Positions 37,723-45,939 of a DNA stretch of 64,000 nucleotides are shown here, piece by piece. How positions within the stretch are numbered: position 1 is the stretch's first letter; each line of letters begins with the position of its first letter. Source of the DNA: Phyllobacterium chamaecytisi. Lineage in GTDB: Bacteria > Pseudomonadota > Alphaproteobacteria > Rhizobiales > Rhizobiaceae. The position numbers were made by a program, and so were the translations under genes. The stretch spans positions 248,001 to 312,000 of the forward strand of contig NZ_JAIQWW010000004.1 of assembly GCF_020164455.1 (NCBI RefSeq), written 5' to 3'. Under the pieces are notes generated by a model that saw only the letters and a program-made list of their open reading frames with translations, did no database searches and had not been told where the DNA came from.

Positions 37723-39117
37723 TCAGCGGCCGTCGGGCGTGCGCAGGCCGATCCACTTGTCCTTCACAGCATCATAATGCTCCTCAGGATGGTATTCCGC
37801 GACCTGCAAGCCGATTTGGCCCGGGTTTAGGCGCCCAACGGCCAGAAGAACGGCGTAGCTCGCCACGACACTGTCACGTTCGGCCTGCGCGAGGCTGACC
37901 TGTCCGGTCAACACATCGGCTTGGGCATTCAACACGTCGAGTGTCGTTCGCTGACCCACCTTGCGTTCTTCGATGACGCCGTTCAAGGCGAGCTCCGCAG
38001 CCGCAACCACCGACCTTTGAGCAACGATCTGCGCTTTCGCCGATTCCATGGTCGAATAGCCGTTGGCGATCGCCTGACGGACAGCGTCGCGCTGTACATC
38101 AACTTCGATGCGCCGCTGCCCTAACGTTTCCTTGGACTGGCGAACGAGCGCGGACGTCCTGCCGCCGCTATAGATCGGGATCGTCATCTGGATCCCGGCA
38201 GAAGCTTGGCTCGAATCGTCGGTGGTGGTGCCCAGGCCAGACGAAAATATCTCGTCGCGGGTGACTGACCCCTGAAGACCGATCTGGGGCAGAAGCTGAC
38301 CTTCCTGCGCCTTCACATTATATCCAGCTGCATCGACTGCATATTGCGTAGCCAGGATCGCCGGATGATTATTGGCCGCGATGCTGAATGCCTGATCCAT
38401 TGATCTCGGCAGTGATTTCGATGCCATCGCCGCGGCCTTAAGGCGGCCAGGCTCCGCTCCAACAATCTGGATATAGACAGCTTCGGCATTCTTTTCGTCG
38501 GATTTCGCAGCGGCTAGCGTTGCGATGGCAGAGGCTTTGGAAGCCTCGGCTTGCGCAACGTCCGTCCGCGTTCCCTCGCCAACATCGAAACGTGCGCGCG
38601 CGGCGCGCAACTGTTCGTCGAGGAACTCAAGGTTTTTCTGCCGCAGGATGACGATCTGACGGGTGAGGTAGACGTCCATGAATGCCTGTGCGGCCTGAAA
38701 CAGAGTGTTCTGTTCACTGTTGCGCAGGTTCTCGCGCGCGGCCAACACCTGTGTTTTTGCAGAAGCCACGTTGTTCTTCGTGGTGAACCCGTCGAACAGC
38801 AACTGGTTGACGGTGATGCCGAACGTCCCAATGTCAGCGCGTCCAGTACGACCGCTATCCAGCCGCGTCGATGTCGTCGTCAAAGAGGCGTTTCCCGATA
38901 TAGTCGGACGATACGCCGATTTTGCAACCGCCACACCTTCGTCGGTGACACGTACGCCGGCCCTGTCCGCATTGACGGTGGAGTTTCTCTCGTAGGCTTT
39001 TTCCATTGCCCCGAATATTGTCTCAGCCATCGAAGGCGTAGAGGTTAGTACCGTGGCTGACAACAGCGCTGCGGTTAATAATCGCTTGCCCGCTATGAAC
39101 ACTATAAACCCCTTCAC
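37723..39117 (-). CDS. tolC: TolC-family outer membrane efflux protein
   Basis: A 464-residue TolC-type channel protein. A signal peptide (cleavage near SMAET) is followed by two repeats of the alpha-helical barrel. Typical text includes KSAYRPTISGNASL, LRAARARFDVGEGTRTDVAQAEA and RKVGQRTTLDVLNAQADVL; YSGGRTSALVRQSKETL marks the second repeat. It forms the exit duct for type I secretion and RND efflux across the outer membrane. The transcript probably starts in the 140-base gap upstream, where a palindrome (39133-39150) may bind a regulator. Confidence 0.95.
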   Translation of the reverse strand: MKGFIVFIAGKRLLTAALLSATVLTSTPSMAETIFGAMEKAYERNSTVNADRAGVRVTDEGVAVAKSAYRPTISGNASLTTTSTRLDSGRTGRADIGTFGITVNQLLFDGFTTKNNVASAKTQVLAARENLRNSEQNTLFQAAQAFMDVYLTRQIVILRQKNLEFLDEQLRAARARFDVGEGTRTDVAQAEASKASAIATLAAAKSDEKNAEAVYIQIVGAEPGRLKAAAMASKSLPRSMDQAFSIAANNHPAILATQYAVDAAGYNVKAQEGQLLPQIGLQGSVTRDEIFSSGLGTTTDDSSQASAGIQMTIPIYSGGRTSALVRQSKETLGQRRIEVDVQRDAVRQAIANGYSTMESAKAQIVAQRSVVAAAELALNGVIEERKVGQRTTLDVLNAQADVLTGQVSLAQAERDSVVASYAVLLAVGRLNPGQIGLQVAEYHPEEHYDAVKDKWIGLRTPDGR

Positions 39118-39132
39118 TCTCTCAATATTCCG

Positions 39133-39150
39133 ACCGAACCATTCGGTTCG
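39133..39150. promoter_or_regulatory. palindromic operator candidate upstream of tolC
   Basis: CGAACC (39135-39140) and GGTTCG (39145-39150) form a perfect inverted repeat with a 4-base spacer; a nested one, ACCGAA/TTCGGT, starts at 39133. It lies 16 bases upstream of the tolC start codon on the minus-strand transcript. It resembles TetR-type operators, but no regulator gene is adjacent. Confidence 0.45.
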
Positions 39151-39258
39151 ACAGTGTGCCTTAGATAGCTATCAATTTCCGGGTTGGCCACAGCGGCATT
39201 TCCTAAAATGCAAACAAAGTAGCCGACCGTTGCACTTTTGTCTCATATGCAGCGGGTT

Positions 39259-39915
39259 TCAGAACTCAAACTCGGCTATTTTTTTGAAGCCGGGGAGCGC
39301 TTTGACCGCAGAATTGAATGCACGGCGTCCCGAAACGATTCCGTCGTGTTTTACGTAAATCATTGATTTTCCAGAGTTTCCCGCCCCCTCAACAACCACG
39401 AGTCTTCCGCCGTTCTTCAACTGATCAAATAATGACGCAGGAACGTGATCAACGCTACCCTCAATTAGAACTACGTCATAGGGCGCCTCGGACGCGCAGC
39501 CGCCTTCGAGCGGCGCATTCACCACGACGACATTGTCGAACCCGAGGCTTGCCAGATTGGAGACCGCCTGCCCCGCAAGGTCGGCGTCACATTCGACCGC
39601 TACGACCGAACGCGCGACCCGCGACAGAACCGCCGAGGAGTAGCCGGTGGCACATCCGATATCGAGCACGGCGTCTTCCGGCTGAATGTTGGCGAGCTGT
39701 ACCATCTTGGCGAAAGGCGAAGGTTCCATCAGATAACGGCCATCCGCAACAAGGACGTCATCGTCGATATAGGCGAGAGGCATGCGGAAACTTGGCACGA
39801 ACTTCTCGCGCGGCACGTCAAGAAAAGCCTGGAGCAAGGGTTTGTCGGTCACATCAGTCGTGCGCAACTGATTGTCGACCATCTTGATCCGCAGGTCTTC
39901 AAAATTCAGCGTCAT
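39259..39915 (-). CDS. protein-L-isoaspartate O-methyltransferase-like protein (second copy)
   Basis: A 218-residue PCMT-family SAM methyltransferase. Typical parts are RTTDVTDKPLLQAFLDVPRE, then ADGRYLMEPSPFAKMVQLA in the substrate segment, and the SAM motif VLDIGCATGYSSAVLSRVA. It differs strongly from the pcm at 15010-15663, so it is an ancient paralogue; it is regularly found upstream of tolC in rhizobia. Whether it repairs isoaspartate or methylates something else is unknown. The C-terminal part (MIYVKHDGIVSGRRAFNSAV) is typical of this subgroup. Confidence 0.88.
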   Translation of the reverse strand: MTLNFEDLRIKMVDNQLRTTDVTDKPLLQAFLDVPREKFVPSFRMPLAYIDDDVLVADGRYLMEPSPFAKMVQLANIQPEDAVLDIGCATGYSSAVLSRVARSVVAVECDADLAGQAVSNLASLGFDNVVVVNAPLEGGCASEAPYDVVLIEGSVDHVPASLFDQLKNGGRLVVVEGAGNSGKSMIYVKHDGIVSGRRAFNSAVKALPGFKKIAEFEF

Positions 39916-40094
39916 GGTCTACAAGCTCTCTTCAAGGCACCCGCAACGCAAAGCGCTTGCAAGCGCGTGACATGCTCCTGACGATCGGCACAGACCTTAC
40001 GGCCTTTATGGTTACCCATCCGTGACCAGAAGCGATAATTATCAGAGGATGTGGCAAAAATTTCCATCAGCGTCAATGAATGACTAACGCTGCA

Positions 40095-40136
40095 CGCGGA
40101 TGCCGCTTCCAATAATTTTCCGATGCGGCATCCGCG
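40095..40136. repeat. perfect 12-bp inverted repeat (stem-loop)
   Basis: CGCGGATGCCGC (40095-40106) is the exact reverse complement of GCGGCATCCGCG (40125-40136), with an 18-base AT-rich loop. No T tract follows on either strand, so it is not a standard terminator. It lies between the divergent pcm-like and diguanylate cyclase genes. Confidence 0.6.
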
Positions 40137-40157
40137 CACCACCCCGTGATAGTTCTT

Positions 40158-40173
40158 TTAACCCTAGGGTTAA
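40158..40173. promoter_or_regulatory. 16-bp perfect palindrome upstream of the diguanylate cyclase
   Basis: TTAACCCTAGGGTTAA is fully self-complementary and lies 84 bases before the cyclase start, near where a promoter would be. It is a candidate operator for a dimeric regulator. TATACT about 35 bases further on could be the -10 element. Both are inferences. Confidence 0.5.
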
Positions 40174-40257
40174 TCCGGGATTGAATAGATTGGCTGCACC
40201 TGTCATTCTATACTTGCAGATGGGAGTCGTTCTGCGAACGGTAGGAATGCAAAACAG

Positions 40258-40809
40258 ATGATTGAGATCAAGGGATTCAATGACTTCCCTATAAGCCAGG
40301 ATGAGCTGACCGGGCTGGCGGACAGAGCCGCACTTGAAGACCATCTCGATAGTCTTTGTGGTTCCTATGCCCAGAGTGACTTCGATGACCGCTTGCAATT
40401 CGCTATTCTTTGTATTGATCTCGATGGTTTCAAGAAATTCAACGATCAATACGGACGCGCCGAAGGCGATAGTCTTTTAAAACTTGTAGCAGATCGTCTG
40501 CAATCATGCCTGCGCAAGAATGATGTTGTCTATCGCATGGGCGGCGATGAATTTGCCATTGTCCTGTTGCAGGCGACCTCCAACGAGGTAGCCAGTGTTG
40601 CCGACCGTATTATCGGATCGGTGTCGCAACCGTACGATCTCGGCGGTCCCGAGCCCGTGGCCATCAGCGTCACGATCGGAGCTGCCCTGGCACCGCGTGA
40701 CGGCGATACGCCGGAAAGCCTGCTCTGGTGCGGTGATGCTGCGCTCTATATCGCCAAGAAGGCCGGCAAAGGCGTCTATCGCCGATATTCGGAGCGGCGT
40801 TCCAGCTAG
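40258..40809 (+). CDS. stand-alone diguanylate cyclase (GGDEF)
   Basis: A 183-residue protein that is little more than one GGDEF domain, making cyclic di-GMP from two GTP. The GTP-binding DELTGLADRAALEDHL, the metal-binding Asp in LCIDLDGFKKFND, and an intact active site RMGGDEFAIVL are all present. A product-inhibition I-site (R-K-N-D) sits five residues before GGDEF. No membrane, PAS or receiver domain is present, so control must come through expression, N-terminal contacts or inhibition at the I-site. It stands alone. Confidence 0.92.
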   Translation: MIEIKGFNDFPISQDELTGLADRAALEDHLDSLCGSYAQSDFDDRLQFAILCIDLDGFKKFNDQYGRAEGDSLLKLVADRLQSCLRKNDVVYRMGGDEFAIVLLQATSNEVASVADRIIGSVSQPYDLGGPEPVAISVTIGAALAPRDGDTPESLLWCGDAALYIAKKAGKGVYRRYSERRSS

Positions 40810-40859
40810 CCTGCCCTGGGGTCTGTTTGAGATTCAGGTCAGGACGCGCCGAAAATGGT

Positions 40860-40910
40860 GATTTTCGAGAACCGGAGCGCAGTGAACTTTTGGGTTCATG
40901 AGCACCGGAT
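40860..40910. repeat. dispersed hairpin repeat, copy 2
   Basis: Second copy of the element at 27721-27770: identical first 25 bases (GATTTTCGAGAACCGGAGCG plus CAGTG), a hairpin tip with a different but still paired stem, then CATGAGCACCGGA. It lies 50 bases after the cyclase stop and 50 bases before the sulfotransferase stop, i.e. between convergent genes. Confidence 0.75.
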
Positions 40911-40959
40911 CGCAAAAAAGCGCCATTTACAGGCCGTGCTGGCCTGAATATCAACGGCC

Positions 40960-41592
40960 CTAAAACTCGTATTCGAATTTTTCCAGATCACGCTTCCAGA
41001 TCTGCTCGACGAGCTTGCGCTCGACCGGCGTGTAATACTCCTGATAGGCACCGCGCTTGCTGGCATTCTTGCGAGTGAGTTCCGGGGACTCGTCCAGGTC
41101 CAGCCGGGTGATGATATCGGCGAACGCCTCCTCCATCCGTTCGAAGCGGTAGACCTGGTCGACCAGCAGCTTGCCGTCGAAATCGCACAGCATCGAGCTT
41201 TGATCGCGGGGGCGCCACAATGCGCGGCGGCGCTCCTGGCGCAGGAAATCCGCAAAACTCTGCTTCTGGGCGTCTTTGTGGCGATGATGGTTGCCCTGGC
41301 CGCGTACGAAAGCGTAGCGCGAGACAGCGAGATCATAAGGGTTGCGCACAAGCCCGAATTTGAAAGCCCCCTCGAAGAAAGCACGTGGCAGTTTCAGCTT
41401 TGCCCAGCGCACCGAGGCATGCGGGCCAAACTGAATGTCGACATCTTCCGCGACAGGCAGGTGCGACAGAAGTCGCCGCCATTGGCCGGAGGCTTTCTTC
41501 ACGGCATAGGGGCGCAGCGCCCGCTTCAACGCTTGACCACCGGTCTTTGCAACATGAACAAAGATAAAATTTTTCTCGACAGAAACGAACAT
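40960..41592 (-). CDS. sulfotransferase family protein
   Basis: A 210-residue PAPS-dependent sulfotransferase-like protein. The 5'-phosphosulfate loop reads FIFVHVAKTGGQALKRAL (about residues 9-26) and the 3'-phosphate site is FGLVRNPYDLAVSRYAFV (about residues 82-99). The C-terminal part, with YYTPVERKLVEQIWKRDLEKFEY, matches the family 2 (carbohydrate) type. In rhizobia such enzymes sulfate surface sugars or Nod factors; the acceptor here is unknown. I start at 41592, where AGAAGG lies 7 bases upstream. Its upstream neighbour is the divergent autotransporter. Confidence 0.85.
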   Translation of the reverse strand: MFVSVEKNFIFVHVAKTGGQALKRALRPYAVKKASGQWRRLLSHLPVAEDVDIQFGPHASVRWAKLKLPRAFFEGAFKFGLVRNPYDLAVSRYAFVRGQGNHHRHKDAQKQSFADFLRQERRRALWRPRDQSSMLCDFDGKLLVDQVYRFERMEEAFADIITRLDLDESPELTRKNASKRGAYQEYYTPVERKLVEQIWKRDLEKFEYEF

Positions 41593-42158
41593 CCACCACC
41601 TTCTCAAGGATCGCGGTCCACACGATGATGCAAATTTGTAGGTGCAGTCGTCCGCCAGGAAGGCCGAACTCAGTATAAAGCGTCAACCAGCCTGCAATAG
41701 ACCGATACAGAAGCAGTCTTGAACGCAGACCATCGGCAAGCGAGATATGAGGAGAGCCCCCTCTCACGTTGTCTAATCTGCGCAACAGCGCTCGTAAGCT
41801 TGTCCCCTACATATTGCATGGCACTACCCCCAGGAAAGATGCCTATAGACGAAAGTATGACACCTTCTGACCTTACGTCAAGAAACCTATGGGCTGAATG
41901 TCATGGCAACCGAGCGAACGATGAACCGACATCGGCATTGGTAAGATCTACCAACCTTCACAACCGCCGTCGCTGGCTTGTCATGTTTTGCGAGTAGTTC
42001 TGACGGAAGCGCACATTCAATTTCGTGTTGCCGCAAAGCAACCCAGAGAAGAAATAATTAATCACACGCCGATGTGATCACAACCGAAGGTTGCGGAAGC
42101 GTTCGAATCGCTTGTAGTACTTTCGAGCTATTTTGGGGCAGACTACGCGGGGGCGATC
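41593..42158. other. intergenic region between sulfotransferase and autotransporter genes
   Basis: About 565 bases with divergent genes on both sides, so both promoters should lie here. Short open frames (for example plus-strand 41719-41997) have no family resemblance and no good ribosome site. No repeat or RNA gene is seen. Confidence 0.4.
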
Positions 42159-45042
42159 ATGAGCGGCAAAGCCGTTGGAATTCTATTCACCAGCAAGGAA
42201 AAACTGCTGGCGGGCGCCTGCTCGATCGCACTGGCGATGGGTTGTCTGCTGCCGTCACAGGCATCGGCTGCCACCTATCTTGTCAGCAATGACACCCAGC
42301 TGCGGGCGGCGATCGCCGCGGCGAACGCCGACGGCGATTCTACCGCGACGATTGTAGTGACCAGCAGTTTCGCGGTGACAAATACGGCCTTGCCGTCGCC
42401 AGCCAAACCGATCACGATCGGATGTGCAAGGCTTCACACTCTCGGGTACCTATAATGCGGCAACCCTGAACAGTAGGGGCGCGGTGTCATTGACCGGTCC
42501 TTTTCCAGCTGGCTCTCAGATCACGTTCTCTGGCGCGCTGGTCGCTGGTAGTTCCGGCCCTGCCGGTACCACAAGCGGACAGGCTGGATTGTGGCTGAAT
42601 CAACCAATGACGGTAACCAACAATGGAACAATCATTGGTGGAGCAGGCGGTGGAGCAGGTGGAGGCGGAGGGTTTGGCGTCAAGGTTGGCACGAACGTGT
42701 CGCTGACCAATAATGGCGTTATTCAGGGAGGTGACAGCGCCACGGCATTCGGCGGAAATGGTATTGATATAGGCGGCCCTTTGGGAACTAGTACGTTGGT
42801 CAACAATGGAACAATTCGCGGCGGTAATGGTCCTCTTAACGGGACGACTCCGACAGTGGGGTCGGCACTGTTTGTCCGCCAAGGAACCGGAACCATCATC
42901 AATAACGGTACGATCGAAGGTGGGGCCGGCGCGATCGCTATCGTAACCAACACAAACACAGTCAGTATGAGTCTGATAAACAGCGGAACCATTCGCGCTG
43001 GGGCCGGTCAGGCCAATGCCATTTTGCTTCAGGCGGGTGCGACAAACTCATTGAACCTGGAGCTGCAGGCCGGATCGGTGATCGAAGGCAACGTCTTCGC
43101 CAATGCGACGGCAACCACTGACATTTTGCGGCTCGGAGGGGCGGCAAACGACATCTTCGACGTTTCCGCCGTCGGATCGCAGTACCAGAACTTCAACACC
43201 TACGAAAAGTCCGGTACCAGCACCTGGGCGCTGACCGGCGCGGGCACTGCCACCACGAACTGGAATATCCAGGACGGCACCCTGCAACTCGGCAATGGCG
43301 GCACCAGCGGCAGTGTCATCGGTAATCTCACCACTGCCAGTGCCGGGACCCTCGCCTTCAACCGCTCCGACATTTTCAGCTTCAACAATCTCGTTCTCGG
43401 CACTGGCACGATCAGCCAGATCGGTACCGGCACGACGATCATGACAGCTGACAATTCCGCCTTCGCCGGCAACACCACGATCAAGGCGGGCACGCTGTCG
43501 GTGAACGGCATCCTTGGCGGGACAGTGAATGTTCAGACAGGCGGGCGGCTGCAAGGCACTGGCGAGGTCGGCACAACGACGAGCGACGGTACGATTGCGC
43601 CGGGCAACTCGATCGGCACACTGACGATCGGCGGCAACTACACCGGCAATGGTGGCACGCTGGTCATCGAGACCGAGCTCGGCGGAGATGCCTCGCCCAC
43701 CGACCGGCTCGTCGTCACCGGCGACACCGCAGGCACGACCAGTGTGCGGGTGACCAATGTCGGCGGGACCGGCGCGCAAACGGTCGAGGGCATCAAGATC
43801 GTCGACGTCGGCGGCGCTTCGGGCGGCGTCTTTTCGCTGCTGGGTGACTACGTGATCGCCGGGCAGCAGGCCGTGGTGGCGGGTGCCTATGGCTATACGC
43901 TGAACAAGAACGGAATCACCGCAACGAGCGACGGCGACTGGTACTTGCGGTCCCAATTGGCGCCGACCAGTTCGCCTACGACACCACCGCCAGCCGCTGG
44001 CCCCATCTACCAGCCAGGGGCTCCGCTTTACGAGACCTACGCCCAGAGCCTGCAGGTGCTCAACGGCGTTGGCTCAATGCAGCAGCGCATCGGCAATCGC
44101 TATTGGGCTGGCGCAGGCAGCGCGGTGATTGCCCAAGGCGATGGACCGGGAACGCCCGAGGCTGCGCCTTTGCCTTCCGAAGGCGGCACGGCGACCATTG
44201 ATGCGGGAGCCATATGGGCACGCATCGACGGCGCGCATTCGCGGGTCGATCCTGACCGCTCTAGCACGCAGGCGGACTATGACTACAACACCTGGAGGTT
44301 GCAGTCCGGCCTTGACGGCAAGCTCTACGAAAACCAGTCCGGCACCCTGATGGGCGGCGTGACGTTCCAGTATGGCGAGATTTCAACCGACGTCTCCTCC
44401 CTGTTCGGCAAGGGTTCCATCGACACCGACGGCTACGGTTTTGGCGGCACGCTGACCTGGCTTGGCCAGAACGGCTTCTATGTCGACGGGCAGACGCAAC
44501 TCAACTGGTACGACAGCGATATAACCTCCGACACGCTCGGCCGCAGCCTGACCGATGGCAATGACGGTTTCGGCTACGCGCTGAGCCTCGAAACCGGCAA
44601 GCGGATCGTCCTCGACGAGAACTGGTCGATCACGCCGCAAGTGCAGCTGGCCTATTCCAATGTCGATTTTGATGACTTCACCGATCCCTTCGGCGCGGAC
44701 GTTTCGCTGGACAAGAGCGACAGCCTGAAGGGACGCCTTGGCGTCTCCGCCGACTACCAGAATGCATGGCAGGACAGCTCCGGCAGGATGGCACGCAGCA
44801 ATGTCTACGGGCTCGCCAACCTCTATCATGAATTCCTCGATGGTTCGGAGGTTGACCTTGCCGGCGTCAATTTCGCCAATGAGAGCGATCGCACCTGGGG
44901 CGGCGTCGGCGCTGGCGGGTCATACAGCTGGGCCGATGACAAATATGCGCTCTATGGCGAGGTGTCGTTGAATACCAGCCTCAGTGACTTTGCCGACAGT
45001 TACAGCGTCAATGGAACCACGGGTTTCAAGGTGAAGTTCTGA
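42159..45042 (+). pseudogene. autotransporter adhesin-like protein with one-base frameshift
   Basis: A type V autotransporter split by one extra base. The first frame (42159-42421) gives a signal peptide ending SQASA and the passenger start. Around 42420-42421 a GG where one G would restore the frame shifts reading; without it the protein continues ITI-D-VQGFTLSG and totals 960 residues. The passenger is a beta-helix of short repeats built on NNGTI and GG words. A linker rich in proline (PTTPPPAAGP) precedes a C-terminal autotransporter barrel of about 250 residues that ends GFKVKF. GGGGGCG lies before the ATG. If the extra base is real, no outer-membrane protein is made; the intact version would be a surface adhesin. 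Confidence 0.85.
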
Positions 45043-45077
45043 CTATCTGAGCTGTCTTTCCTGGGAGACTATCAAAT

Positions 45078-45266
45078 TCATGGAGAAGGCGAGCGCTTGA
45101 TGGTGCGTGGAATCTCTGTGTCCATCCATTCGCTTTGGTGGGCTATATGATCGCAGAGAGGACATTGCACATTTTCGTTGGCATCAGGTGCAGGGAAAGG
45201 CTCGCGCGTGAAGTATGACGCGTGGCAGTTGGGGCAACGAGGCGCGATTTCAGCAACATAGGACAT
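45078..45266 (-). CDS. small zinc-ribbon-like protein
   Basis: A 62-residue protein with two CxxC knuckles, RCPNCHASYF and VQCPLCDHIA, spaced as in zinc ribbons. GAAGGGG lies about 10 bases before the ATG at 45266; a TTG one codon earlier would give better spacing. No known family is recognised. It converges with the autotransporter gene and stands alone. The paired cysteines and ribosome site support a real gene, but it is short. Confidence 0.5.
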   Translation of the reverse strand: MSYVAEIAPRCPNCHASYFTREPFPAPDANENVQCPLCDHIAHQSEWMDTEIPRTIKRSPSP

Positions 45267-45409
45267 CAAGCAAATACCCCTTCAGGTAGATTCGCATTCC
45301 ACATAACAACTCGACCGGACAATTTGGGAGAACCGCTCGGCTGCTCGTCGCGATGGGAGCGGGACGCATAAGTGTCACTTGTGTCGTCGCCCCTGCGCGC
45401 AACATGCGT

Positions 45410-45700
45410 TCAGGCCGCCTTGGCCCTATTCTCCATAAAATAGATCAGTCCGGGTTCAACGATCCATTCCCCAGTGCGAAGGGATTCGACATCGAAGCGA
45501 CCGTCGCTGAAGCGAGGTGCGACACCGGAAAAGTGATACCGCGACCCGTTTCGGTCCACCACCGTTTCTGCAATCGGCTTTCCGTCAAGGTGGCCGATGA
45601 TCCCGCCCTCCGACTGAAGATTAGCAAGGAGGAAGTATTCTATTGGAAAACTTCGGCTCACTTTTGGGGCCGGTTTTAGCCCGATCTGATTTTTAGCCAT
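45410..45700 (-). CDS. hypothetical protein
   Basis: A 96-residue soluble protein, MAKNQIGLKPAPKVSRSFPI... with a stretch of probable strands (GIIGHLDGKPIAETVVDRNG, SRYHFSGVAP). No family recognised. I start at 45700, with GGTGA upstream; the frame is open to 45760. It is flanked by intergenic DNA on both sides. Codon use and amino-acid content look protein-like. Confidence 0.5.
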   Translation of the reverse strand: MAKNQIGLKPAPKVSRSFPIEYFLLANLQSEGGIIGHLDGKPIAETVVDRNGSRYHFSGVAPRFSDGRFDVESLRTGEWIVEPGLIYFMENRAKAA

Positions 45701-45939
45701 TTCATCACCGATCGAATTCATGCGGGCCGTTGTAGAATGAAGCGTCAGCCCGCAAAGCAAGTTACTGAGATAGTGCCGGACCGCATATGAATTCGAGACG
45801 GATTCAGTCCAAGTTGCATAAAGAATCTATGTGCCATTGTAATCAATGAGTTGTTCCTTGAGGATTGTAACCGTAACGTACTGTTGTCCTGTCCGGTTTT
45901 GCAGTCACATGGCGCTTCCAAGATATGGAGGGTTTGGCG

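Noticed and set aside
42600-42990. Repeated NNGTI-type units that could look like a DNA repeat array or CRISPR
   Set aside because: They are diverged protein-level repeats of the autotransporter beta-helix without constant-length repeats and unique spacers. No CRISPR array was seen anywhere in the window.
43048-43956. Minus-strand open frame opposite the autotransporter passenger
   Set aside because: The repeats and the C-terminal barrel on the plus strand are clear; the reverse frame is a by-product of GC-rich repeats.
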